Source of the DNA: Melieria omissa
Lineage: Eukaryota > Arthropoda > Insecta > Diptera > Ulidiidae
NCBI GenBank assembly: GCA_963971225.1
Contig: OZ020270.1
Span: forward strand, 31,071,823-31,135,822
DNA: 64,000 nt
Direction: 5' to 3'
Below the pieces are notes generated by a model. It did not search any database. It saw nothing but the letters and a program-made list of their open reading frames with translations, and was not told the origin of the DNA. The translations under genes were made by a program, and so were the position numbers. Below are positions 19,863 to 39,911 of this stretch, one piece after another. Position 1 is the stretch's first letter. Each line of letters begins with the position of its first letter.

Positions 19863-22278
19863 AGTTAAGGACGTCGCAGGACGTACGCCAAAAAAATGAG
19901 CGCGAGGAACTCCCTCGAGGAGCTCCTCGCGCTAATAACACAAACACAAACCTTTGTTCACTTCACCAATGTTCTTTATTCTATCCAAAAAACCAACTGC
20001 TCTTAGTCTAAGTTTGTACTTAATACTAAACCTCGGTGTTGCCGCAGGTAAACGCTGAGTCTGCGATCATATCGCCGCGCGTAGACGTGGAGTCGGCAGA
20101 ATTGGGCAATGCAAGGAGTTTCAGGTTGCAAGGTGCTTCGCTTGCACTCTGAGTTGGTGGGAAAGTACGCACGTTGCACTGCCGCTTGATATGTGCTGTA
20201 ACGGGTGCGCCGGCTGTGTTAACTCCTCCCCTCTCAAATATCTGCGTCCCGCAGATTAATGGATGTTAGGCGGGGTGGCTTTGCCGGAGATGCCGTTTCC
20301 TCGGTTATCGGGTATATGCGGGGTATGTTGAGATCCCTCGTGAGGTATTTCGACAGGGCCAGTGACGGGGCCGAAAAAGTTGCTGAGGAACAGAGTGTCG
20401 TCTTTTATTAGCTCAATAATTTCTTCGGTGTTCGACCTAAGGGAGCATTCAGCGTCTTCTCCCTTCAGGAGGTTTAACACGCAATCGCCTTCGGTCAGCT
20501 TGACGAGTTCGGACCGCTTGCATATGGTTGTGTTCCTTATCCGCATACAACGACCAGAGATTGCAAATGATTCTCTCTGATTGATGACCATCTCCGTATA
20601 GTTGATGTCAACCTGTTTCCCGTTTATTGCTGCTGGGCGTATTAATAGGTGATTGTATGAATCGGTGTGTACCTTCGGCAAGGATATTACATACAACAGT
20701 GTTGATGGTTTTCCGAGGATTGAAGGTGTAGCGTACTCTAGCGCTTCTATCTCATTCGCATACGGTAAGGTTTCGATTTCTGATAACACCACATTGACTT
20801 CCTCGTCATCCAGCAAGTTGGTGTTGACGATGCCCTTCCTCGCCATCTGGCATGCTCGGACTATCTCGTGTATCCTTTCTTTAACCATTTTGGTTTTCTC
20901 CAGCAGGATTTGTTCGAACCTTTCCGAAGTCTTGCTAGTGACCTCATTGTAAAACAATTTGGCAAGCTGATTATATTTCTCTATTACCCCGTCTGTGACA
21001 TTGAACAGTTTCTTGTTGATTTTATACTGCTGGTTATTATTCTGTATAATCTCGTCCTCGCTCTTAAGCACGTTGTCCCAGTCAGTAGCATCCGGGGAGC
21101 CGGAGACCCATTTTCAGGCAGAACCAATCCAGTTGATGGACCGCTCTGGCCTTTGCTTCCTTCCTCCCAGCTCACGAAGTCCCTTCTCTATTTCATTGAC
21201 ATGGAAAAGAATAATGCCCCTTCTTTCGGTTGCTTCAACATCTCTGACTGCCGTTTTGATCTCCCCCACCAACTCCTCGTAGTGTTGCAAGTCCATCACG
21301 TGCACCAGGTTGAAGTGTCCATTCAGGATCCGAGCATTGCCTTCCTTCATTGTGACGATCGGAGACTTGTACTCAAATACTTGCAAGCTGCATACCGCCG
21401 TCACAACTGTCGTAAAGATTAGCCCTTTCATGTTTTTTGGAAGCCGATCACAATGCCTTGGTCTGTTTTTTCCTTGATTTTAGCGCACTTTACGACGTAT
21501 ATTGCCTTTCTGCTTGGACTATTTGTCACCTTCTTCCTTCAATTTGTTTGTTACTTTTATTCCTTTAGACTATTTGTCACTTTCCTCTTTTAGTTTATAT
21601 GCACTTTATTTCCTTCATTTAATTGTCACTTTATTCTTTTAGACTATTTGTCACTCTTCTCCTTTAGTTTATATGTCATTTCATTCCTTTTGTTTAATTG
21701 TCACTTTATTCTTTTAGACTATTTGTCACTCTTCTCCCTTAGTTCATTCCTTTAAAGTTAAGAACAAGGTTTGTGTCACACTTCTTTTTGGCGTCCATCC
21801 GAGCGACATTCTTTTTTTTCTTTTTATTTTGTTGCTATGGGAGCGCCGCGGTTGTCCCGTTTGGAAGCCGACGTTAACAATTGTCAGCGACCTACTAGTG
21901 GCACGACTAACTCCACTGTACGGTGTCCTGGTCGCAAAGGTTCTCCGCAGAGCGGAATGACGTATCGTCTAACCATGACCGCAAACACGTACATATGCTG
22001 GAGGGCCTGATTTGCAGGATCTCAGCTAGAATCGCAAGGTCAGTTAGACTGTTAATTTATCTTAAAGTTTACTTCAACGTTTGGACATTTAACCTGGCTG
22101 GAGAGTCCCGTAGGAGTCGCAGCCGGTATGCTTGTTATATCTTGGAGGGTCCCGTAGGAATCGCAAGATCATGTAATTTTTACTTTTTATTTATTCAGGG
22201 TTCCTTTTAATTGAACCTTTTGTTCAACCCGACTGAAGGGTCCCGTAGGAATCGCAGTCAGGTCCCTGCTCGGGCGCC
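19863..22278 (-). repeat. Array unit 7 (type A, 2,416 bp)
   Basis: LTR 19863-20224, env remnant 20256-21431, leader 21432-22278. Confidence 0.9.
20256..21431 (-). pseudogene. env: env-like remnant, unit 7
   Basis: Upstream frame 21431-21114 ends at the shared TGA. The downstream frame to 20256 has two private amino-acid changes relative to the other copies (Ala to Gly, base change near 20,713; Ala to Val, near 20,503). Confidence 0.78.
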
Positions 22279-24694
22279 AGTTAAGGACGTCGCAGGACGT
22301 ACGCCAAAAAAATGAGCGCGAGGAACTCCCTCGAGGAGCTCCTCGCGCTAATAACACAAACACAAACCTTTGTTCACTTCACCAATGTTCTTTATTCTAT
22401 CCAAAAAACCAACTGCTCTTAGTCTAAGTTTGTACTTAATACTAAACCTCGGTGTTGCCGCAGGTAAACGCTGAGTCTGCGATCATATCGCCGCGCGTAG
22501 ACGTGGAGTCGGCAGAATTGGGCAATGCAAGGAGTTTCAGGTTGCAAGGTGCTTCGCTTGCACTCTGAGTTGGTGGGAAAGTACGCACGTTGCACTGCCG
22601 CTTGATATGTGCTGTAACGGGTGCGCCGGCTGTGTTAACTCCTCCCCTCTCAAATATCTGCGTCCCGCAGATTAATGGATGTTAGGCGGGGTGGCTTTGC
22701 CGGAGATGCCGTTTCCTCGGTTATCGGGTATATGCGGGGTATGTTGAGATCCCTCGTGAGGTATTTCGACAGGGCCAGTGACGGGGCCGAAAAAGTTGCT
22801 GAGGAACAGAGTGTCGTCTTTTATTAGCTCAATAATTTCTTCGGTGTTCGACCTAAGGGAGCATTCAGCGTCTTCTCCCTTCAGGAGGTTTAACACGCAA
22901 TCGCCTTCGGTCAGCTTGGCGAGTTCGGACCGCTTGCATATGGTTGTGTTCCTTATCCGCATACAACGACCAGAGATTGCAAATGATTCTCTCTGATTGA
23001 TGACCATCTCCGTATAGTTGATGTCAACCTGTTTCCCGTTTATTGCTGCTGGGCGTATTAATAGGTGATTGTATGAATCGGTGTGTACCTTCGGCAAGGA
23101 TATTACATACAACAGTGTTGATGGTTTTGCGAGGATTGAAGGTGTAGCGTACTCTAGCGCTTCTATCTCATTCGCATACGGTAAGGTTTCGATTTCTGAT
23201 AACACCACATTGACTTCCTCGTCATCCAGCAAGTTGGTGTTGACGATGCCCTTCCTCGCCATCTGGCATGCTCGGACTATCTCGTGTATCCTTTCTTTAA
23301 CCATTTTGGTTTTCTCCAGCAGGATTTGTTCGAACCTTTCCGAAGTCTTGCTAGTGACCTCATTGTAAAACAATTTGGCAAGCTGATTATATTTCTCTAT
23401 TACCCCGTCTGTGACATTGAACAGTTTCTTGTTGATTTTATACTGCTGGTTATTATTCTGTATAATCTCGTCCTCGCTCTTAAGCACGTTGTCCCAGTCA
23501 GTAGCATCCGGGGAGCCGGAGACCCATTTTCAGGCAGAACCAATCCAGTTGATGGACCGCTCTGGCCTTTGCTTCCTTCCTCCCAGCTCACGAAGTCCCT
23601 TCTCTATTTCATTGACATGGAAAAGAATAATGCCCCTTCTTTCGGTTGCTTCAACATCTCTGACTGCCGTTTTGATCTCCCCCACCAACTCCTCGTAGTG
23701 TTGCAAGTCCATCACGTGCACCAGGTTGAAGTGTCCATTCAGGATCCGAGCATTGCCTTCCTTCATTGTGACGATCGGAGACTTGTACTCAAATACTTGC
23801 AAGCTGCATACCGCCGTCACAACTGTCGTAAAGATTAGCCCTTTCATGTTTTTTGGAAGCCGATCACAATGCCTTGGTCTGTTTTTTCCTTGATTTTAGC
23901 GCACTTTACGACGTATATTGCCTTTCTGCTTGGACTATTTGTCACCTTCTTCCTTCAATTTGTTTGTTACTTTTATTCCTTTAGACTATTTGTCACTTTC
24001 CTCTTTTAGTTTATATGCACTTTATTTCCTTCATTTAATTGTCACTTTATTCTTTTAGACTATTTGTCACTCTTCTCCTTTAGTTTATATGTCATTTCAT
24101 TCCTTTTGTTTAATTGTCACTTTATTCTTTTAGACTATTTGTCACTCTTCTCCCTTAGTTCATTCCTTTAAAGTTAAGAACAAGGTTTGTGTCACACTTC
24201 TTTTTGGCATCCATCCGAGCGACATTCTTTTTTTTCTTTTTATTTTGTTGCTATGGGAGCGCCGCGGTTGTCCCGTTTGGAAGCCGACGTTAACAATTGT
24301 CAGCGACCTACTAGTGGCACGACTAACTCTACTGTACGGTGTCCTGGTCGCAAAGGTTCTCCGCAGAGCGGAATGACGTATCGTCTAACCATGACCGCAA
24401 ACACGTACATATGCTGGAGGGCCTGATTTGCAGGATCTCAGCTAGAATCGCAAGGTCAGTTAGACTGTTAATTTATCTTAAAGTTTACTTCAACGTTTGG
24501 ACATTTAACCTGGCTGGAGAGTCCCGTAGGAGTCGCAGCCGGTATGCTTGTTATATCTTGGAGGGTCCCGTAGGAATCGCAAGATCATGTAATTTTTACT
24601 TTTTATTTATTCAGGGTTCCTTTTAATTGAACCTTTTGTTCAACCCGACTGAAGGGTCCCGTAGGAATCGCAGTCAGGTCCCTGCTCGGGCGCC
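22279..24694 (-). repeat. Array unit 8 (type A, 2,416 bp)
   Basis: LTR 22279-22640, env remnant 22672-23847, leader 23848-24694 with private variants near 24,209 (GGCATCC) and 24,330 (ACTCTACTG). Confidence 0.9.
22672..23847 (-). pseudogene. env: env-like remnant, unit 8
   Basis: Upstream frame 23847-23530 ends at the shared TGA; downstream frame to 22672. Confidence 0.78.
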
Positions 24695-27110
24695 AGTTAA
24701 GGACGTCGCAGGACGTACGCCAAAAAAATGAGCGCGAGGAACTCCCTCGAGGAGCTCCTCGCGCTAATAACACAAACACAAACCTTTGTTCACTTCACCA
24801 ATGTTCTTTATTCTATCCAAAAAACCAACTGCTCTTAGTCTAAGTTTGTACTTAATACTAAACCTCGGTGTTGCCGCAGGTAAACGCTGAGTCTGCGATC
24901 ATATCGCCGCGCGTAGACGTGGAGTCGGCAGAATTGGGCAATGCAAGGAGTTTCAGGTTGCAAGGTGCTTCGCTTGCACTCTGAGTTGGTGGGAAAGTAC
25001 GCACGTTGCACTGCCGCTTGATATGTGCTGTAACGGGTGCGCCGGCTGTGTTAACTCCTCCCCTCTCAAATATCTGCGTCCCGCAGATTAATGGATGTTA
25101 GGCGGGGTGGCTTTGCCGGAGATGCCGTTTCCTCGGTTATCGGGTATATGCGGGGTATGTTGAGATCCCTCGTGAGGTATTTCGACAGGGCCAGTGACGG
25201 GGCCGAAAAAGTTGCTGAGGAACAGAGTGTCGTCTTTTATTAGCTCAATAATTTCTTCGGTGTTCGACCTAAGGGAGCATTCAGCGTCTTCTCCCTTCAG
25301 GAGGTTTAACACGCAATCGCCTTCGGTCAGCTTGGCGAGTTCGGACCGCTTGCATATGGTTGTGTTCCTTATCCGCATACAACGACCAGAGATTGCAAAT
25401 GATTCTCTCTGATTGATGACCATCTCCGTATAGTTGATGTCAACCTGTTTCCCGTTTATTGCTGCTGGGCGTATTAATAGGTGATTGTATGAATCGGTGT
25501 GTACCTTCGGCAAGGATATTACATACAACAGTGTTGATGGTTTTGCGAGGATTGAAGGTGTAGCGTACTCTAGCGCTTCTATCTCATTCGCATACGGTAA
25601 GGTTTCGATTTCTGATAACACCACATTGACTTCCTCGTCATCCAGCAAGTTGGTGTTGACGATGCCCTTCCTCGCCATCTGGCATGCTCGGACTATCTCG
25701 TGTATCCTTTCTTTAACCATTTTGGTTTTCTCCAGCAGGATTTGTTCGAACCTTTCCGAAGTCTTGCTAGTGACCTCATTGTAAAACAATTTGGCAAGCT
25801 GATTATATTTCTCTATTACCCCGTCTGTGACATTGAACAGTTTCTTGTTGATTTTATACTGCTGGTTATTATTCTGTATAATCTCGTCCTCGCTCTTAAG
25901 CACGTTGTCCCAGTCAGTAGCATCCGGGGAGCCGGAGACCCATTTTCAGGCAGAACCAATCCAGTTGATGGACCGCTCTGGCCTTTGCTTCCTTCCTCCC
26001 AGCTCACGAAGTCCCTTCTCTATTTCATTGACATGGAAAAGAATAATGCCCCTTCTTTCGGTTGCTTCAACATCTCTGACTGCCGTTTTGATCTCCCCCA
26101 CCAACTCCTCGTAGTGTTGCAAGTCCATCACGTGCACCAGGTTGAAGTGTCCATTCAGGATCCGAGCATTGCCTTCCTTCATTGTGACGATCGGAGACTT
26201 GTACTCAAATACTTGCAAGCTGCATACCGCCGTCACAACTGTCGTAAAGATTAGCCCTTTCATGTTTTTTGGAAGCCGATCACAATGCCTTGGTCTGTTT
26301 TTTCCTTGATTTTAGCGCACTTTACGACGTATATTGCCTTTCTGCTTGGACTATTTGTCACCTTCTTCCTTCAATTTGTTTGTTACTTTTATTCCTTTAG
26401 ACTATTTGTCACTTTCCTCTTTTAGTTTATATGCACTTTATTTCCTTCATTTAATTGTCACTTTATTCTTTTAGACTATTTGTCACTCTTCTCCTTTAGT
26501 TTATATGTCATTTCATTCCTTTTGTTTAATTGTCACTTTATTCTTTTAGACTATTTGTCACTCTTCTCCCTTAGTTCATTCCTTTAAAGTTAAGAACAAG
26601 GTTTGTGTCACACTTCTTTTTGGCGTCCATCCGAGCGACATTCTTTTTTTTCTTTTTATTTTGTTGCTATGGGAGCGCCGCGGTTGTCCCGTTTGGAAGC
26701 CGACGTTAACAATTGTCAGCGACCTACTAGTGGCACGACTAACTCCACTGTACGGTGTCCTGGTCGCAAAGGTTCTCCGCAGAGCGGAATGACGTATCGT
26801 CTAACCATGACCGCAAACACGTACATATGCTGGAGGGCCTGATTTGCAGGATCTCAGCTAGAATCGCAAGGTCAGTTAGACTGTTAATTTATCTTAAAGT
26901 TTACTTCAACGTTTGGACATTTAACCTGGCTGGAGAGTCCCGTAGGAGTCGCAGCCGGTATGCTTGTTATATCTTGGAGGGTCCCGTAGGAATCGCAAGA
27001 TCATGTAATTTTTACTTTTTATTTATTCAGGGTTCCTTTTAATTGAACCTTTTGTTCAACCCGACTGAAGGGTCCCGTAGGAATCGCAGTCAGGTCCCTG
27101 CTCGGGCGCC
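24695..27110 (-). repeat. Array unit 9 (type A, 2,416 bp)
   Basis: LTR 24695-25056, env remnant 25088-26263, leader 26264-27110. It is the last type A unit. Confidence 0.9.
25088..26263 (-). pseudogene. env: env-like remnant, unit 9
   Basis: Upstream frame 26263-25946 ends at the shared TGA; downstream frame to 25088. Confidence 0.78.
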
Positions 27111-27472
27111 AGTTAAGGACGTCGCAGGACGTACGCCAAAAAAATGAGCGCGAGGAACTCCCTCGAGGAGCTCCTCGCGCTAATAACACAAACACAAACC
27201 TTTGTTCACTTCACCAATGTTCTTTATTCTATCCAAAAAACCAACTGCTCTTAGTCTAAGTTTGTACTTAATACTAAACCTCGGTGTTGCCGCAGGTAAA
27301 CGCTGAGTCTGCGATCATATCGCCGCGCGTAGACGTGGAGTCGGCAGAATTGGGCAATGCAAGGAGTTTCAGGTTGCAAGGTGCTTCGCTTGCACTCTGA
27401 GTTGGTGGGAAAGTCCGCACGTTGCACTGCCGCGTGATATGTGCTGTAACGGGTGCGCCGGCTCTGTTAACT

Positions 27473-28382
<910 letters not shown>

Positions 28383-28726
28383 GCATCCGGGGAGCCGGAG
28401 ACTCATTTTCAGGCAGAACCAATCCAGTTGATGGACCGCTCTCGCCTTTGCTTCCTTCCTCCCAGCTCACGAAGTCCCTTCTCTATTTCATTGACATGGA
28501 AAAGAATAATGCCCCTTCTTTCGGTTGCTTCAACATCTCTGACTGCCGTTTTGATCTCCCCCACCAACTCCTCGTAGTGTTGCAAGTCCATCACGTGCAC
28601 CAGGTTGAAGTGTCCATTCAGGATCCGAGCATTGCCTTCCTTCATTGTGACGATCGGAGACTTGTACTCAAATACTTGCAAGCTGCATACCGCCGTCACA
28701 ACTGTCGTAAAGATTAGCCCTTTCAT
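28383..28726 (-). pseudogene. env: env-like 5' fragment, unit 10
   Basis: Only the upstream part remains: 28726-28409 is open and ends at the shared TGA. The cleavage-like site reads RRER here against RPER in type A. The downstream half is absent. Confidence 0.75.
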
Positions 28727-29934
28727 GTTTTTTGGAAGCCGATCACAATGCCTTGGTCTGTTTTTTCCTTGATTTTAGCGCACTTTACGACGTATATTGC
28801 CTTTCTGCTTGGACTATTTGTCACCTTCTTCCTTCAATTTGTTTGTTACTTTTATTCCTTTAGACTATTTGTCACTTTCCTCTTTTAGTTTATATGCACT
28901 TTATTTCCTTCATTTAATTGTCACTTTATTCTTTTAGACTATTTGTCACTCTTCTCCTTTAGTTTATATGTCATTTCATTCCTTTTGTTTAATTGTCACT
29001 TTATTCTTTTAGACTATTTGTCACCTTTCTCCCTTAGTTCATTCCTTTAAAGTTAAGAACAAGGTTTGTGTCACACTTCTTTTTGGCGTCCATCCGAGCG
29101 ACATTCTTTTTTTTCTTTTTATTTTGTTGCTATGGGAGCGCCGCGGTTGTCCCGTTTGGAAGCCGACGTTAACAATTGTCAGCGACCTACTAGTGGCACG
29201 ACTAACTCCACTGTACGGTGTCCTGGACGCAAAGGTTCTCCGCAGAGCGGAATGACGTATCGTCTAACCATGACCGCAAACACGTACATATGCTGGAGGG
29301 CCTGATTTGCAGGATCTCAGCTAGAATCGCAAGGTCAGTTAGACTGTTAATTTATCTTAAAGTTTACTTCAACGTTTGGACATTTAACCTGGCTGGAGAG
29401 TCCCGTAGGAGTCGCAGCCGGTATGCTTGTTATATCTTGGAGGGTCCCGTAGGAATCGCAAGATCATGTAATTTTTACTTTTTATTTATTCAGGGTTCCT
29501 TTTAATTGAACCTTTTGTTCAACCCGACTGAAGGGTCCCGTAGGAATCGCAGTCAGGTCCCTGCTCGGGCGCCAGTTAAGGACGTCGCAGGACGTACGCC
29601 AAAAAAATGAGCGCGAGGAACTCCCTCGAGGAGCTCCTCGCGCTAATAACACAAACACAAACCTTTGTTCACTTCACCAATGTTCTTTATTCTATCCAAA
29701 AAACCAACTGCTCTTAGTCTAAGTTTGTACTTAATACTAAACCTCGGTGTTGCCGCAGGTAAACGCTGAGTCTGCGATCATATCGCCGCGCGTAGACGTG
29801 GAGTCGGCAGAATTGGGCAATGCAAGGAGTTTCAGGTTGCAAGGTGCTTCGCTTGCACTCTGAGTTGGTGGGAAAGTCCGCACGTTGCACTGCCGCGTGA
29901 TATGTGCTGTAACGGGTGCGCCGGCTCTGTTAAC

Positions 29935-31711
<1,777 letters not shown>

Positions 31712-31733
31712 GTTAAGGACGTCGCAGGACGTA

Positions 31734-32077
31734 GCATCCGGGGAGCCGGAGACCCATTTTCAGGCAGAACCAATCCAGTTGATGGACCGCTCTCGCCTTT
31801 GCTTCCTTCCTCCCAGCTCACGAAGTCCCTTCTCTATTTCATTGACATGGAAAAGAATAATGCCCCTTCTTTCGGTTGCTTCAACATCTCTGACTGCCGT
31901 TTTGATCTCCCCCACCAACTCCTCGTAGTGTTGCAAGTCCATCACGTGCACCAGGTTGAAGTGTCCATTCAGGATCCGAGCATTGCCTTCCTTCATTGTG
32001 ACGATCGGAGACTTGTACTCAAATACTTGCAAGCTGCATACCGCCGTCACAACTGTCGTAAAGATTAGCCCTTTCAT
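31734..32077 (-). pseudogene. env: env-like 5' fragment, unit 11
   Basis: 32077-31760 is open and ends at the shared TGA; RRER variant; 3' half missing as in unit 10. Confidence 0.75.
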
Positions 32078-33285
32078 GTTTTTTGGAAGCCGATCACAAT
32101 GCCTTGGTCTGTTTTTTCCTTGATTTTAGCGCACTTTACGACGTATATTGCCTTTCTGCTTGGACTATTTGTCACCTTCTTCCTTCAATTTGTTTGTTAC
32201 TTTTATTCCTTTAGACTATTTGTCACTTTCCTCTTTTAGTTTATATGCACTTTATTTCCTTCATTTAATTGTCACTTTATTCTTTTAGACTATTTGTCAC
32301 TCTTCTCCTTTAGTTTATATGTCATTTCATTCCTTTTGTTTAATTGTCACTTTATTCTTTTAGACTATTTGTCACCTTTCTCCCTTAGTTCATTCCTTTA
32401 AAGTTAAGAACAAGGTTTGTGTCACACTTCTTTTTGGCGTCCATCCGAGCGACATTCTTTTTTTTCTTTTTATTTTGTTGCTATGGGAGCGCCGCGGTTG
32501 TCCCGTTTGGAAGCCGACGTTAACAATTGTCAGCGACCTACTAGTGGCACGACTAACTCCACTGTACGGTGTCCTGGACGCAAAGGTTCTCCGCAGAGCG
32601 GAATGACGTATCGTCTAACCATGACCGCAAACACGTACATATGCTGGAGGGCCTGATTTGCAGGATCTCAGCTAGAATCGCAAGGTCAGTTAGACTGTTA
32701 ATTTATCTTAAAGTTTACTTCAACGTTTGGACATTTAACCTGGCTGGAGAGTCCCGTAGGAGTCGCAGCCGGTATGCTTGTTATATCTTGGAGGGTCCCG
32801 TAGGAATCGCAAGATCATGTAATTTTTACTTTTTATTTATTCAGGGTTCCTTTTAATTGAACCTTTTGTTCAACCCGACTGAAGGGTCCCGTAGGAATCG
32901 CAGTCAGGTCCCTGCTCGGGCGCCAGTTAAGGACGTCGCAGGACGTACGCCAAAAAAATGAGCGCGAGGAACTCCCTCGAGGAGCTCCTCGCGCTAATAA
33001 CACAAACACAAACCTTTGTTCACTTCACCAATGTTCTTTATTCTATCCAAAAAACCAACTGCTCTTAGTCTAAGTTTGTACTTAATACTAAACCTCGGTG
33101 TTGCCGCAGGTAAACGCTGAGTCTGCGATCATATCGCCGCGCGTAGACGTGGAGTCGGCAGAATTGGGCAATGCAAGGAGTTTCAGGTTGCAAGGTGCTT
33201 CGCTTGCACTCTGAGTTGGTGGGAAAGTCCGCACGTTGCACTGCCGCGTGATATGTGCTGTAACGGGTGCGCCGGCTCTGTTAAC

Positions 33286-35266
<1,981 letters not shown>

Positions 35267-36113
35267 GTTTTTTGGAAGCCGATCACAATGCCTTGGTCTG
35301 TTTTTTCCTTGATTTTAGCGCACTTTACGACGTATATTGCCTTTCTGCTTGGACTATTTGTCACCTTCTTCCTTCAATTTGTTTGTTACTTTTATTCCTT
35401 TAGACTATTTGTCACTTTCCTCTTTTAGTTTATATGCACTTTATTTCCTTCATTTAATTGTCACTTTATTCTTTTAGACTATTTGTCACTCTTCTCCTTT
35501 AGTTTATATGTCATTTCATTCCTTTTGTTTAATTGTCACTTTATTCTTTTAGACTATTTGTCACCTTTCTCCCTTAGTTCATTCCTTTAAAGTTAAGAAC
35601 AAGGTTTGTGTCACACTTCTTTTTGGCGTCCATCCGAGCGACATTCTTTTTTTTCTTTTTATTTTGTTGCTATGGGAGCGCCGCGGTTGTCCCGTTTGGA
35701 AGCCGACGTTAACAATTGTCAGCGACCTACTAGTGGCACGACTAACTCCACTGTACGGTGTCCTGGACGCAAAGGTTCTCCGCAGAGCGGAATGACGTAT
35801 CGTCTAACCATGACCGCAAACACGTACATATGCTGGAGGGCCTGATTTGCAGGATCTCAGCTAGAATCGCAAGGTCAGTTAGACTGTTAATTTATCTTAA
35901 AGTTTACTTCAACGTTTGGACATTTAACCTGGCTGGAGAGTCCCGTAGGAGTCGCAGCCGGTATGCTTGTTATATCTTGGAGGGTCCCGTAGGAATCGCA
36001 AGATCATGTAATTTTTACTTTTTATTTATTCAGGGTTCCTTTTAATTGAACCTTTTGTTCAACCCGACTGAAGGGTCCCGTAGGAATCGCAGTCAGGTCC
36101 CTGCTCGGGCGCC

Positions 36114-38818
<2,705 letters not shown>

Positions 38819-39205
38819 TGTTACGAATACTACGTCTAGTGGGCTGTTACGTATCACTGGATTGTGCAATTTGAAAATAAAACACACTCAGTTTCTTAAA
38901 CGCAGACAATAAAATAAACCAACAGTCACTTTATTATTCACAGTTTACACTTTACTGTTCCTACACTTAAGTATTTGCTTAATTACTCCGTGCGGCAACT
39001 TCACTTGTCGAAACCAGACTGACCCGCTGCGCCGCATCCGGCTGCCTTTTATACCTGTCAGGCCATCGCGCAGATCGTTCTCGCACATTCCCGAGTGGAC
39101 TAAAGGTTTCCCTGATGATCGCGGCCGTCGTTGCCACATTGAATTATAGCACGGCGCGAAGCGGCAGGGTTGCTTTGCACAGCGACAGACTGTCTTATCG
39201 TTACA
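38819..39205 (-). repeat. 3' LTR of the Ulysses/Osvaldo-like element (387 bp)
   Basis: It starts TGTTACGAATAC and ends ATCGTTACA on the plus strand. A TATA-like CTTTTATACC segment (element sense GGTATAAAAG) lies near 39,050. It carries one copy of the 38-bp GTTGCCA repeat. Confidence 0.85.
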
Positions 39206-39216
39206 CTGCCCACAAC

Positions 39217-39435
39217 TTAGACTTGTTCGTCCCAAACAAGTGCCGAAGCTCCGCTGTGATGAGGCGCCAGACGCTCCAAATGGACTAACTTCAGCTTAGC
39301 GGCTCTATTGCTGCAACGTTGAATCCGGTATACCACGTCGTTAATCCTAGTCATGACTTCGTACGGTCCTTCCCATGACGCTTGAAGTTTCGGAGACAAA
39401 CCTTTCCTCCGCTGCGGGTTGTAGAGCATAACCAA
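39217..39435 (-). pseudogene. Integrase C-terminal tail (GPY/F-like), Ulysses/Osvaldo-like element
   Basis: 72 codons containing WEGPYEVMTRINDVVYRI, the GPY/F-like module found at the C-terminus of many Ty3/gypsy integrases. It is separated by a frameshift near 39,450 from the integrase core upstream. It ends 12 bp before the 3' LTR. Confidence 0.75.
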
Positions 39436-39911
39436 ATCGCCTTCTTGGAACCCTGCTGAGTTGGCCGTAGATCATATCTGGCTTTCGCCTTATCGCTGAC
39501 CAGTTTGGTGCGGCTCCTTATAAACAGGTGAATTTCCTCCAGTTCCGCCCGCTTATTGACCACGTAGTCCGTCTTAGCGCCTTCCGTCGTGCTGACTACC
39601 CCGAACTTCAAGTCAGCGGGTAACCGCAACTCTGTGCCGAACACTGCTCGAGCTGGAGTGATTGATGTCGTGTCGTGCAGGGCTGACCTATACGCCATCA
39701 GGAACAGGGGGATATGCGTGTCCCAATCCTTTTGATTCCTGCCTACCACTTTCCGCAGGTATTCCTCCAGTGTCCGGTTAAAGCGTTCCACCATGCCGTC
39801 GGACTGTGGGTGCAAAGAAGTGGTACGCGTTTTTTTTATCCCCAACAGCCCACACACTTTATTGAATACCGCAGACTCGAAATTCCGGCCTTGATCTGAG
39901 TGCAACTCCAA
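39351..39911 (-). pseudogene. Integrase core, second part (D and E of DDE)
   Basis: It reads HSDQGRNFES (second catalytic Asp) and, about 35 residues on, SDGMVERFNRTLEEYL (catalytic Glu). This is the RNase H-fold integrase that inserts the element DNA. The C-terminal end runs out of frame near 39,450. Its first part is in another frame (39859-41289) because of a frameshift and a small deletion near 39,965. Confidence 0.85.
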
